Positions 16,868-23,328 of a DNA stretch of 23,328 bases are shown here, piece after piece; positions within the stretch are counted from its first letter, which is position 1; each line of letters opens with the position of its first letter. This stretch comes from Methanosarcinaceae archaeon. Its GTDB lineage: Archaea > Halobacteriota > Methanosarcinia > Methanosarcinales > Methanosarcinaceae. The translations under genes and the position numbers were made by a program. Where the stretch lies: NCBI GenBank assembly GCA_020793555.1, contig DQIO01000324.1, positions 1 to 23,328 on the forward strand. The letters are read 5' to 3'. Below the pieces are notes generated by a model. It worked only from the letters and a program-made list of their open reading frames with translations. It was not told the DNA's origin and did not search any database.

Positions 16868-16884
16868 TGACTGACAGTCAGTCA
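16868..16884. promoter_or_regulatory. Palindrome in the tetR-transporter spacer
   Basis: TGACTGACAGTCAGTCA is a perfect palindrome around a central A. It has the same TGAC/GTCA half-site vocabulary as the flanking operators, though with different spacing. Confidence 0.55.
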
Positions 16885-17011
16885 GTGATCAAGTTAAGAT
16901 TGTCTAAATAGTTTTTGCAAACGACGGCCTTGTGTATGAAGTCTGAGTATTGGCTGACTTTATACACAAAGCCGATAGCACCAATACCATTAAATATGGC
17001 TGGGGCCAAAC

Positions 17012-17042
17012 TATGACTATAGTCATATTTGACCACCAGTCA
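17012..17042. promoter_or_regulatory. Operators next to the tetR start
   Basis: TATGACTATAGTCATA (17012-17027) is a perfect 16-base palindrome, and TGACCACCAGTCA (17030-17042) is a second TGAC/GTCA pair. Both lie 43-73 bases before the tetR ATG, a position suited to autoregulation. Confidence 0.6.
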
Positions 17043-17084
17043 CTAATAATGATTAATAGTTACTAATGTTAAGAAGATGATTGC

Positions 17085-17687
17085 ATGTCCCTGCGTGAGA
17101 AAAAGAAAATTGAGACAAAAAACAAAATCTTCGAGGTATCTGGAAGGTTGTTTAAGGAAAAGGGGTTCGAAAATACAACTGTTGATGAGATCACAAAGGA
17201 AGCAGGGATAGCTAAAGGTACATTTTTCAATTATTTCTCGACCAAAGAGGCGCTCCTATTGTATTTCGGAGAGAAAAAAGAGGAATTGGTCTACGATCTT
17301 ATTGAAAATGAAACAATGAAAAACATTCCTACAAAGGAAAAGATAAAGAACATACTGATCTGTCTTGCTGATAGTTGCGAAAAAGATAAAGAACTCACAA
17401 AATTGCTTATCCTTGAACACACAAAATGCATGCAGCATTCCTGTTTGGGACCGGATGAATGTAAAAACAGTTTATATCGCCTTAACAAGCTTGTGTGCGC
17501 CTCACTTGAAGAGGGCGTGGGGAACAAGGATGTAAAAAGCAGTATCGATGTAAAGATGGTAGCCGATATTATAACCGGGATACATTTGTATTCCCTAATC
17601 GTTTGGTTGAAATCTGATGGCGAGATATCCTTTTCCAATAGTATATCTGAAAAGATCGATATGTTGTTCGAAGGTATCGGGAAGTGA
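17085..17687 (+). CDS. TetR/AcrR-family transcriptional regulator
   Basis: A 200-residue regulator and the only clear plus-strand gene. The N-terminal helix-turn-helix is textbook TetR: KNKIFEVSGRLFKEKGFENT, then VDEITKEAGIAKGTFFNYF (about residues 37-55) and STKEALLLYF. The C-terminal ligand domain is helical and contains a Cys/His cluster (EHTKCMQHSCLGPDECKN, about 111-128), which might bind a ligand or metal. It is divergent from the RND/COG1361 operon and the 500-base spacer holds several matching palindromes. I infer that it represses both itself and the transporter until an inducer binds. The ATG at 17085 has only a weak AAGAAG purine tract upstream. Confidence 0.92.
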   Translation: MSLREKKKIETKNKIFEVSGRLFKEKGFENTTVDEITKEAGIAKGTFFNYFSTKEALLLYFGEKKEELVYDLIENETMKNIPTKEKIKNILICLADSCEKDKELTKLLILEHTKCMQHSCLGPDECKNSLYRLNKLVCASLEEGVGNKDVKSSIDVKMVADIITGIHLYSLIVWLKSDGEISFSNSISEKIDMLFEGIGK

Positions 17688-17824
17688 AGTTGAATAATCG
17701 AATGATTGCGTTGCATGAATAACGATTTATAAGCTGCTTGATCACAAACAGATGTATATTTTTAAAATTGTATGAGAATCGGATTTGGGGCTTAGTGTCA
17801 CCTTTGGCAGTAGAATGAATAAAT
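17688..17824. other. Spacer after tetR
   Basis: AT-rich and non-coding. No hairpin terminator is seen for tetR. Confidence 0.4.
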
Positions 17825-17971
17825 TCAAATTAAACCATTATCAGAATATATATCATATAATTTTTCTGCCTCTTCGCTGTTTTGTATGGGCAAGGCTTCC
17901 GTTACAGAAAAATCATTCCTGTTAATCCCATAAACAATAATTAGATCGAACCAAATCCAATGACCAATCCT
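17825..17971 (-). pseudogene. C-terminal remnant of a small gene
   Basis: Between an in-frame TAA and a TGA the minus strand reads GHWIWFDLIIVYGINRNDFS then VTEALPIQNSEEAEKLYDIY and SDNGLI. The composition and the acidic helical end look like a real protein terminus, but there is no start codon. It is separated by about 100 bases of GC-rich hairpin DNA from a matching-orientation N-terminal fragment at 18073-18240. The two are probably the halves of one small membrane protein gene. I do not recognise the family. Confidence 0.45.
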
Positions 17972-17980
17972 TTAATTTTA

Positions 17981-18060
17981 TTGGCAGTGGAGCGAAGGAC
18001 ACCTTCGTCGGTGTCCGAGAGCGGAACGCTTCAGCTCAGCGCGTAGCGTACTAATAAACG
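17981..18060. repeat. GC-rich hairpin element inside the broken gene
   Basis: GGACACC (17997-18003) and GGTGTCC (18010-18016) form a stem around TTCGTC, overlapping CGAAGG/CCTTCG. More GCGTAGCG/CTCAGCGC material follows to about 18050. It is much richer in GC than the DNA on either side, which marks it as an inserted repeat. Confidence 0.5.
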
Positions 18061-18072
18061 GATAAATAAACA

Positions 18073-18240
18073 TCAGTTAAAGCAATCGATGAAAGTAGAA
18101 AGTTTATAATCAGATGAAAGACGAGGAGTTACCCACACAAAACAGCGATGAGCCATATTTGCAATAACAGCACTCACTAAAAAACCAAAAATAAAATTCA
18201 TTATATGATTGGTATCATACCCTTTTTCAAATATACTCAT
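18073..18240 (-). pseudogene. Truncated small membrane protein (N-terminal part)
   Basis: A 55-codon frame from an ATG at 18240 that has a very good ribosome binding site (GGGTGATGG, about four bases upstream) and an AT-rich promoter region. It codes for MSIFEKGYDTNHIMNFIFGF followed by LVSAVIANMAHRCFVWVTPR, a short cytoplasmic start and one membrane helix. It then runs into a non-conserved tail next to the GC-rich element. The strong start signals show a gene was once expressed here, and the downstream half seems to be at 17825-17971. Confidence 0.5.
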
Positions 18241-18479
18241 TTATCCATCACCCTGTTAATTATACTAAACCTAGTCAGTTTTTTGTAACTCTTAGTTATC
18301 AGTTTACTTTGCTGTATCTGTTTTATTACAAAATGGCTATAAATTATACTTGCGGAGTAGTATATATATCAATTTACAAATAACAATCAACATAAGTATA
18401 TCAAATTTTCTAAAAATGTGATAATTTATATTACCCCTACTCTACAATAGCCGTATGCTTGCCCTCATATTGCTCACCC

Positions 18480-20327
18480 TTATACACCACGTAACCATAA
18501 ATATGCAGTGAGCGGTACGATTGCAACTATACAAAGAAGTGTAATAAATGACGAGATCATAAACTCGGCTGCACCCCATCTTGACAGGTCCGATCCCTGT
18601 GCTGCCTGTGTCGTTGATGTTGAAGATGGTTGTTGAGTTGTTGATGTTGCAGACGTTTGTGATATTTGTAAATCAGTCAATGGCAATCCATCAACATAAA
18701 TGTTAACAGAATTCGATACAATACTGCCACGGTTATCATACTTGTCTGCAAAGAAGATTTCCACTCCTGACATATAATAATTTCCTGTTCTGGTGGGTAG
18801 TATTGTGTACTCCAGGCGCTTACTTTCCCCTGCAGCCACCCTGCCATTCCATTTAGTTTCTCCGCTGATCACTTTTGCCCATTTGAAAACCATATCTGAA
18901 AAACTGACCTCTGCATCCAGATCACCCATGTTCGTCAGAGTCAGCATAACAGTAGTTTCATCACCTTCATACAACACATTTGATGATAATGATTTTACGA
19001 CAGTAATATCAGCACCATGTACATTGATCGAAGGTTTGGGATCCTCAGTACCGGCAACATATGTTTGTCCATTCATAGTCCACTCTACATTTGCAGGGGG
19101 TAGTGTAAAACTACCAATTTGTGTAGGCATTGCTTTATAGGAAATATCAACCGATGAATCCGAATCAAGAACCAACGTCCATTCAAGAGATTCAACATCC
19201 ACAGGCATGAATGACACTGGAAGTTCATCATACACATTGACGGATGTAGAAAAATCTGCCATATTGTGAATTGTAAGGTTGACGCGGGTGGTTTCCTGTG
19301 CTCCATAAGTCAACTTGTTCAAGAATAGTTGATATGAATCGACATGTTTTTCGATGGCAATATATGAACTCACACTGGTGTCTATTGTTGCTGAATTTGT
19401 ATATTCTACACCCTTATAATCATAACCTTTCACATCTGCCGTTACTGTAAAACTCGTACCAAGTGGTGCCTTAGGTGGGATGACAGTGACCTTGAATGTT
19501 TTGCTTAATGAGGGGTTAATGATATGATATTTCTGGATCGGTTGTTCAACCGTGCCACCGGTCACAGATGTTTCCAAAACAATACCTCTTAGGGGCACTG
19601 TTCCGTTGTTTTTGACAATGAACTCGTATTCGATCGGAACATTCGGATTATATATATCCTGTTCAGATGTCATCGATGCTTCAATCTCCGGCGTACCCGG
19701 GCGGTAGGTCTCTAAAAATATCTCTTCTTTAGGTTTATCCAAATAAAATGCATGCACAATGAACTCATCATTGTATTTTTTGGAACTTTTTGTCTGGTAT
19801 ATATCCTGAATAACAGTCCCGTTCTTTGAGACTGCAATTGCTACAACATCTTCGGAAAAACCACTGATCCTGATCGTATAATCCCTGCTTGTTATCTCAT
19901 CCCCACTCACAAGTTTTATTTTTTCGATATCTATTATCCAGACACGTTCAAGTTCCTGCTTGTACATTTCCAGAGATACTTTTCCATCTTTGATGTCCAG
20001 AACTTTGATAAATAACAATTCATCATAGATGTGTTCACTGTTTGCCAGCGGATCAACGAAAAAGGATTCCATATAGACCTTGTTCTTATAGATGAGAAGT
20101 GTTGCGGAAGCAGGCGTTCCATTCATGTCTATATTATGTATTTTGATGACATGATCGCCTGTGTCTGCACGTTCTCCTACTCCGATCTCAAAACTACCCT
20201 GATAAACCCAGATATTCTCATCCTGAAAATCATGGGCTGCTGTGGCAGGTACTATGCACACAATCGACATGATAATAATTGTGCTGGTAATTATAAAAAT
20301 AGCGGATGAAGTATTCCTTGAAGACAT
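18480..20327 (-). CDS. Large cell-surface protein with CARDB/COG1361-like repeats
   Basis: A 615-residue exported protein. The signal peptide covers about residues 8-31 (IFIITSTIIIMSIVCIVPATA). A first beta-rich domain (about 32-210) resembles those found at the start of archaeal S-layer-linked proteins (WVYQGSFEIGVGERADTGDH). Three Ig-like CARDB/COG1361 repeats follow: YEFIVKNNGTVPLRGIVLET, VNLTIHNMADFSTSVNVYDE, and VMLTLTNMGDLDAEVSFSDM. A Ser/Thr/Gln-rich linker (about 560-582, a likely O-glycosylated stalk) precedes the C-terminal membrane helix ending LWLRGV. It is therefore anchored in the membrane with the bulk outside. No catalytic motif is visible. The ATG at 20327 has no ribosome binding site. 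The neighbouring subtilisin-like protease is another secreted protein, but each gene seems to have its own promoter. Confidence 0.85.
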   Translation of the reverse strand: MSSRNTSSAIFIITSTIIIMSIVCIVPATAAHDFQDENIWVYQGSFEIGVGERADTGDHVIKIHNIDMNGTPASATLLIYKNKVYMESFFVDPLANSEHIYDELLFIKVLDIKDGKVSLEMYKQELERVWIIDIEKIKLVSGDEITSRDYTIRISGFSEDVVAIAVSKNGTVIQDIYQTKSSKKYNDEFIVHAFYLDKPKEEIFLETYRPGTPEIEASMTSEQDIYNPNVPIEYEFIVKNNGTVPLRGIVLETSVTGGTVEQPIQKYHIINPSLSKTFKVTVIPPKAPLGTSFTVTADVKGYDYKGVEYTNSATIDTSVSSYIAIEKHVDSYQLFLNKLTYGAQETTRVNLTIHNMADFSTSVNVYDELPVSFMPVDVESLEWTLVLDSDSSVDISYKAMPTQIGSFTLPPANVEWTMNGQTYVAGTEDPKPSINVHGADITVVKSLSSNVLYEGDETTVMLTLTNMGDLDAEVSFSDMVFKWAKVISGETKWNGRVAAGESKRLEYTILPTRTGNYYMSGVEIFFADKYDNRGSIVSNSVNIYVDGLPLTDLQISQTSATSTTQQPSSTSTTQAAQGSDLSRWGAAEFMISSFITLLCIVAIVPLTAYLWLRGV

Positions 20328-20401
20328 TAGAATTATTTATGTACTGCATACCGTTTAAGTGTTGTTGTATTTTTCAGAATGATAAATATAATTGAAAAAT
20401 A

Positions 20402-20436
20402 ACCAAAAAAAGAGAAACTGGAGATTTAATCTCCAG
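20402..20436 (-). terminator. Terminator of the subtilisin-like protease gene
   Basis: CTGGAGATTTAATCTCCAG (20418-20436) is a 9-bp stem with a one-base centre. On the minus strand it is followed by TTTCTCTTTTTTTGG. It starts right after the stop codon. Confidence 0.85.
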
Positions 20437-20437
20437 A

Positions 20438-21619
20438 TTATACAACTGCTGCAACAGCAGCACTTGCATTTACAAGACCGTTTCCATAACTATTATCAAA
20501 TCCATCTACACCCAAATCGGTTGCAGTTAATGTTAAAATATCTTCCACATCAGAAGGTGTCATTGACATGTTTTGATAAAGCACGAGTGCTGCAACGCCT
20601 GTTACATGAGGACATGACATGCTCGTACCACTGATAGTCTTGTACAGCCCGTCGTTCCATGTGGAGCGGATAGAAACCCCAGGTGCTGCTATGTCAACAT
20701 AATTTCCGGAATTACTGAAATCTGCAACATTGTTATCACTATCTGTTGCAGCAACCGCCACGACGTTATCATACGCTGCCGGATAGGATGTCTCTGTTGT
20801 TGAAATATCACCATCACCACCGTTTCCTGCTGATGCTATTATCAGGACTCCATTATTGTGTGCTGCATTTATGGCATCCTGGAATGGCTGTGAGTAACCT
20901 CCACCTCCAAGACTCATGGTTGCGATGTCCATATTATGACTAACTGACCAATCGATTCCTGCAATAATGTCAGAAGTATATCCCCAGCCTCTGCTATTAA
21001 GAACTTTTACGGCATACAGCGACACATCCGGTGCAGCACCAACAACTCCAATTTCATTATCCAATGCTGCAATAATACCTGCGACATGAGTGCCATGTCC
21101 ATAATCATCATCCCATTTATCAGTGGCTATTACTCTAACTGGACTCCTGTCCGCAAACCCTACACCTCCAGCAATGTTTTCCGCGAGATCTGGATGATCT
21201 TTGTCAATACCAGTATCGATGACTGCAACTTTAACGTCGTCACCTGTGGAGCTACTCCAAACATCCGGCACCTGAATTAAATCCATGTTCCATTCAACAA
21301 CCTCAGGGGGTTGTATTGGTTCAGGTATAGGTACCGGCACGGGTTTCTTGGTAATATAGACTATTGAGTCTTCTTCAACATACTTCACGCCTTTTGCACC
21401 CTTCATGTTTTCCAGGGCATTTGCAGGCAATCGCGCAGCGATCGCAGGTATTATGCTGTATTCATGCATCACAGAACCACCGTGAGCATTTACCAATCCC
21501 TGATCAGGTTTATCTTCAAACATAATGATAACAGGTATCTTATCCGATGCAGGTGCCAGTGCAGGCACCGCAATGGATAAAACTATTAACATAGCTAATG
21601 TAAATATAATTATTTTCAT
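20438..21619 (-). CDS. Secreted subtilisin-like serine protease (family S8)
   Basis: A 393-residue protease. From the ATG at 21619 (GGGTGA ribosome binding site six bases upstream) it begins with a signal peptide MKIIIFTLAMLIVLSIAVPA. The I9-type propeptide follows (about 28-90, IPVIIMFEDKPDQGLVNAHG to KYVEEDSIVYI), then a Pro/Val/Ile-rich linker and the catalytic domain. The triad is Asp135 (VAVIDTGID), His175 (YGHGTHVAG) and Ser333 (GTSMSCPHVTG), with oxyanion Asn266 (IASAGNGG). All key residues are present, so the enzyme should be active and self-maturing outside the cell. There is no C-terminal anchor or repeat domain, so it is probably released. An in-frame start 17 codons upstream is less likely. 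Confidence 0.95.
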   Translation of the reverse strand: MKIIIFTLAMLIVLSIAVPALAPASDKIPVIIMFEDKPDQGLVNAHGGSVMHEYSIIPAIAARLPANALENMKGAKGVKYVEEDSIVYITKKPVPVPIPEPIQPPEVVEWNMDLIQVPDVWSSSTGDDVKVAVIDTGIDKDHPDLAENIAGGVGFADRSPVRVIATDKWDDDYGHGTHVAGIIAALDNEIGVVGAAPDVSLYAVKVLNSRGWGYTSDIIAGIDWSVSHNMDIATMSLGGGGYSQPFQDAINAAHNNGVLIIASAGNGGDGDISTTETSYPAAYDNVVAVAATDSDNNVADFSNSGNYVDIAAPGVSIRSTWNDGLYKTISGTSMSCPHVTGVAALVLYQNMSMTPSDVEDILTLTATDLGVDGFDNSYGNGLVNASAAVAAVV

Positions 21620-21650
21620 ATTTTTCACCCAAAAAGTTACTGCTAAACAT

Positions 21651-21660
21651 ATATATAAAG
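21651..21660 (-). promoter_or_regulatory. TATA box for the protease gene
   Basis: Minus-strand CTTTATATAT about 35 bases before the ATG at 21619. It implies a leader of roughly ten bases that just includes the GGGTGA site at 21625-21630. Confidence 0.6.
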
Positions 21661-21686
21661 TTATCTTCAACAGTTGAAAAAATCAA

Positions 21687-22715
21687 TCATTCCTCAAATT
21701 CCGCAATCCCGCGTGCCACATTATTAAGCAGCCGCGCAGCGATCTTTTGAGATGGCCATGCACCCAGACCACAGTCAGGCCCAGCATACTTGATCCGGTC
21801 TCCGAACAGGGAATGCGTTTTCTCAAGTCTTTTTGTCACAACTTCAGGAGTTTCCATGTCTGTAACGATCTCCAACAGGCGCGCTGGCTCTTTCCAGACA
21901 TTGGTATTGTACTTTTCATTGAGCACTGCTGCAAGATTGAAAATATCCGTACGCGCAACCCCTATTCGCAAGAACGAGTCTGAATCCTCCAAAACCTTCC
22001 TGTCGATCAAGTCAAGATACGAGGGATTTCCTGCCGATTCCACACCTATGACACTGATAGTAGGGGTGTCGCATGCGAGTTCATAATGCAGGGGTGAGTG
22101 CAGGTGAATTTCAACATCCGTGCCGTGTTTGCTTGCCGACTGTGAAGCAGTCGTCAGTGCAGCGATAATGTCAGAATCGTTGAACATTATCTGCGGGTTG
22201 ATGCCAATACTCGGCTCGTCAATGGAAACGGTCTTGATGTTGAAGTTCTTTGCCGACTTGATGGAATTTTTGACAAACCTGTCCACGCTTTCAGCCAGCA
22301 GGTTAAGAATATCGGTATAATCCGTGCCTCCAAATTCTTTGAGATACAACTCAAGCGCACCTGTGATACATATACGGACATCGAGTTTCTCGCCCTGTTC
22401 CTCCCTGTACTTTGCAGCCGCAGTTTCGATTGCTTCAAGTTCCAGTATCCGAGCGCGGTTTTCCTTTACCTTGAACGGCTCTTCGGCGCAGTCGGGGTTA
22501 TTAATTATGGACAAAAACTGCGCGTTCATGTCCTGATACTGCGGATATGTGGGAACCTGCACACCGGCATCGATCTTTTGCTGGAAACTGTCGTTTATTA
22601 TGGAGAAAAGTTTTTCATCGTCTGCGCGGGTGGAGAAGGCATTGTTGATCCACTCTTTTGTTACGCCATCAGGTAGCGGATAACTACCAATGTCATCAAA
22701 AATTATGTCTGTCAT
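21687..22715 (-). CDS. Core-MetE family methionine synthase
   Basis: A 342-residue protein equal to the C-terminal barrel of cobalamin-independent methionine synthase, without the N-terminal folate-binding barrel. In methanogens such short enzymes (Mes families) make methionine from homocysteine with a methyl group taken from a corrinoid protein or methylcobalamin. Seen here are FDDIGSYPLPDG at the start, SIDEPSIG (165-172), Glu226 in IGVESAGN, and AGPDCGLGAWPS with Cys315. The usual zinc-binding H-x-C reads HLH (204-206), so one Cys ligand is replaced by His. The family start fits the ATG at 22715, which has no ribosome binding site. A TATA box 26 bases upstream suggests a leaderless mRNA. 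The exact Mes subfamily is not settled from sequence alone. Confidence 0.82.
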   Translation of the reverse strand: MTDIIFDDIGSYPLPDGVTKEWINNAFSTRADDEKLFSIINDSFQQKIDAGVQVPTYPQYQDMNAQFLSIINNPDCAEEPFKVKENRARILELEAIETAAAKYREEQGEKLDVRICITGALELYLKEFGGTDYTDILNLLAESVDRFVKNSIKSAKNFNIKTVSIDEPSIGINPQIMFNDSDIIAALTTASQSASKHGTDVEIHLHSPLHYELACDTPTISVIGVESAGNPSYLDLIDRKVLEDSDSFLRIGVARTDIFNLAAVLNEKYNTNVWKEPARLLEIVTDMETPEVVTKRLEKTHSLFGDRIKYAGPDCGLGAWPSQKIAARLLNNVARGIAEFEE

Positions 22716-22740
22716 GGTCTATTGGTTGGCTGGGATTGGA

Positions 22741-22748
22741 TTTATAGG
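22741..22748 (-). promoter_or_regulatory. TATA box of the methionine synthase gene
   Basis: Minus-strand CCTATAAA, 26-33 bases before the ATG at 22715. It places transcription start almost at the start codon, in line with the missing ribosome binding site. Confidence 0.6.
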
Positions 22749-22881
22749 TTTGGCGCGCTTGGGGTTTGATACTGCTCTTTCAAGTTACAATTCTGTATCT
22801 CATAAATCATAACCGATCCAAAAAAGTAGAATTTCCGGCATCTTCCGGATGTTGTCTCAGATTGAATATATCGGATAAGAA

Positions 22882-22899
22882 TGTGCATCCAGATGCACA
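22882..22899. repeat. Short perfect hairpin
   Basis: TGTGCATCCAGATGCACA: an 8-bp stem around CA. It could be a dyad operator for a regulator of the synthase gene, but it lies about 170 bases upstream. Confidence 0.5.
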
Positions 22900-22910
22900 A
22901 ATAATATTTT

Positions 22911-22947
22911 TTGTAAATATCTTATATCATCCATTGGATATTTACAA
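22911..22947. repeat. 11-bp inverted repeat
   Basis: TTGTAAATATC (22911-22921) and GATATTTACAA (22937-22947) are perfect inverted copies with a 15-base spacer. It lies only 11 bases after the first hairpin. Confidence 0.55.
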
Positions 22948-23145
22948 TGTTTGAAACCCACTGTGCTTCATGCTTGAGGGGAAAGTATGTCACACCACCG
23001 ACTTGATTTCCACATATTATTATACATCTGGATTGCTTAATCTTAAACAATTTAGTACATAATACCTAAATAACATATTATGTTATATATATTTATCGAT
23101 TATATGTAATTATTAATTGTAATGGTTTGGTTTACTCAAAAAACT

Positions 23146-23328
23146 TCAATCCAATCTGAACTTATTCCTTACCCAATCCCTGAATATCGAATCAATGAGC
23201 CGATACTGACCTTTTTTCACTCTCTCGATAATCCCAATATTGATCAGGTAGGGCATATAGTAGTACGGCACAGTTCCAATAAAGGACTTTAAAATCTTCA
23301 AGTTCTTTTTTGTGCATTGGAACTACAG
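23146..23328 (-). pseudogene. C-terminal end of an archaeal ATPase, apparently frameshifted
   Basis: Minus-strand frame ending at 23146 reads SFIGTVPYYYMPYLINIGII then ERVKKGQYRLIDSIFRDWVR and NKFRLD. This is the winged-helix-like tail typical of archaeal AAA ATPases of methanogens, in which YYYMPYL-x-N-x-GIIERV recurs. The frame has a stop (TAG at 23323-23325) near the window edge. Another frame reads VVPMHKKELEDFK and would join it if one A were removed near 23288-23294. The body of the gene lies outside the window. Confidence 0.6.

Larger units (their letters stand above)
22749..23145. other. Spacer with hairpins between the synthase and the edge ATPase
   Basis: About 400 AT-rich bases without a convincing gene. 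Two clean inverted repeats lie at 22882-22899 and 22911-22947. A minus-strand stop-to-stop stretch at about 22922-23069 reads CGNQVGGVTYFPLKHEAQW and could be a gene scrap, but has no start signals. Confidence 0.4.

Noticed and set aside
22766..22954. 62-codon plus-strand frame upstream of the methionine synthase
   Set aside because: It crosses two hairpins, has no ribosome binding site and shows no family pattern.
1..23328. tRNA, rRNA and riboswitch genes
   Set aside because: No cloverleaf with a T-loop GTTCGA pattern, rRNA-like block or known riboswitch core was found by eye in the spacers; a covariance-model scan would be decisive.

Overview
The window reads as a chromosomal piece of a methanogenic archaeon, most likely a member of the Methanosarcinales or a close relative. 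The evidence is an archaeal class I release factor (aRF1), an archaeal-type ArgRS, several COG1361/S-layer-like surface proteins, a HAE3-type RND transporter, a short 'core-MetE' methionine synthase, GGTGA-type ribosome binding sites and archaeal TATA boxes. Nearly all genes lie on the minus strand. Coding DNA is moderately AT-rich and spacers are strongly AT-rich and full of hairpins.

Layout. 1-376: spacer with two copies of a CCCCGCAGC hairpin repeat and perhaps the 5' edge of a gene. 377-3253: a three-gene cluster that I recognise as an ABC three-component (ABC-3C) conflict system: a nuclease-like effector with a C-terminal ABC-3C domain, broken by a frameshift, then a small middle component (MC6-like), then a DUF2326 SMC-like ATPase. 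The genes overlap or abut. 3513-6485: housekeeping operon prf1-argS. 6801-8231: DExx-less archaeal AAA ATPase with DUF234 and a nuclease-like C-terminus, preceded by a striking 37-bp palindrome and related 15-bp repeats. 8525-9268: RNase HI-like protein with an unexplained tail. 9458-9688: a small element with inverted termini. 9685-11417: a membrane protein gene split by a one-base shift.

11907-17687: the best coherent accessory system. A HAE3 RND transporter and two secreted, C-terminally anchored COG1361 proteins are translationally coupled (ATGA overlaps at both junctions) and end in a clear hairpin/T-tract terminator. A divergent TetR-family repressor sits upstream, and the shared spacer holds several TGAC-n4-GTCA palindromes. 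I infer one regulated export machine. 17825-18240: remains of a small membrane protein gene interrupted by a GC-rich hairpin element. 18480-20327: large cell-surface protein with CARDB/COG1361-like repeats. 20438-21619: secreted subtilisin-like protease with propeptide. 21687-22715: core-MetE methionine synthase with an altered zinc-site motif. 23146-23328: C-terminal end of another archaeal ATPase, apparently frameshifted.

Three genes (ABC-3C effector, membrane protein, edge ATPase) are each broken by a single-base shift in or near a short A/T run. This could be real decay or sequence error, and it affects how all three should be read.
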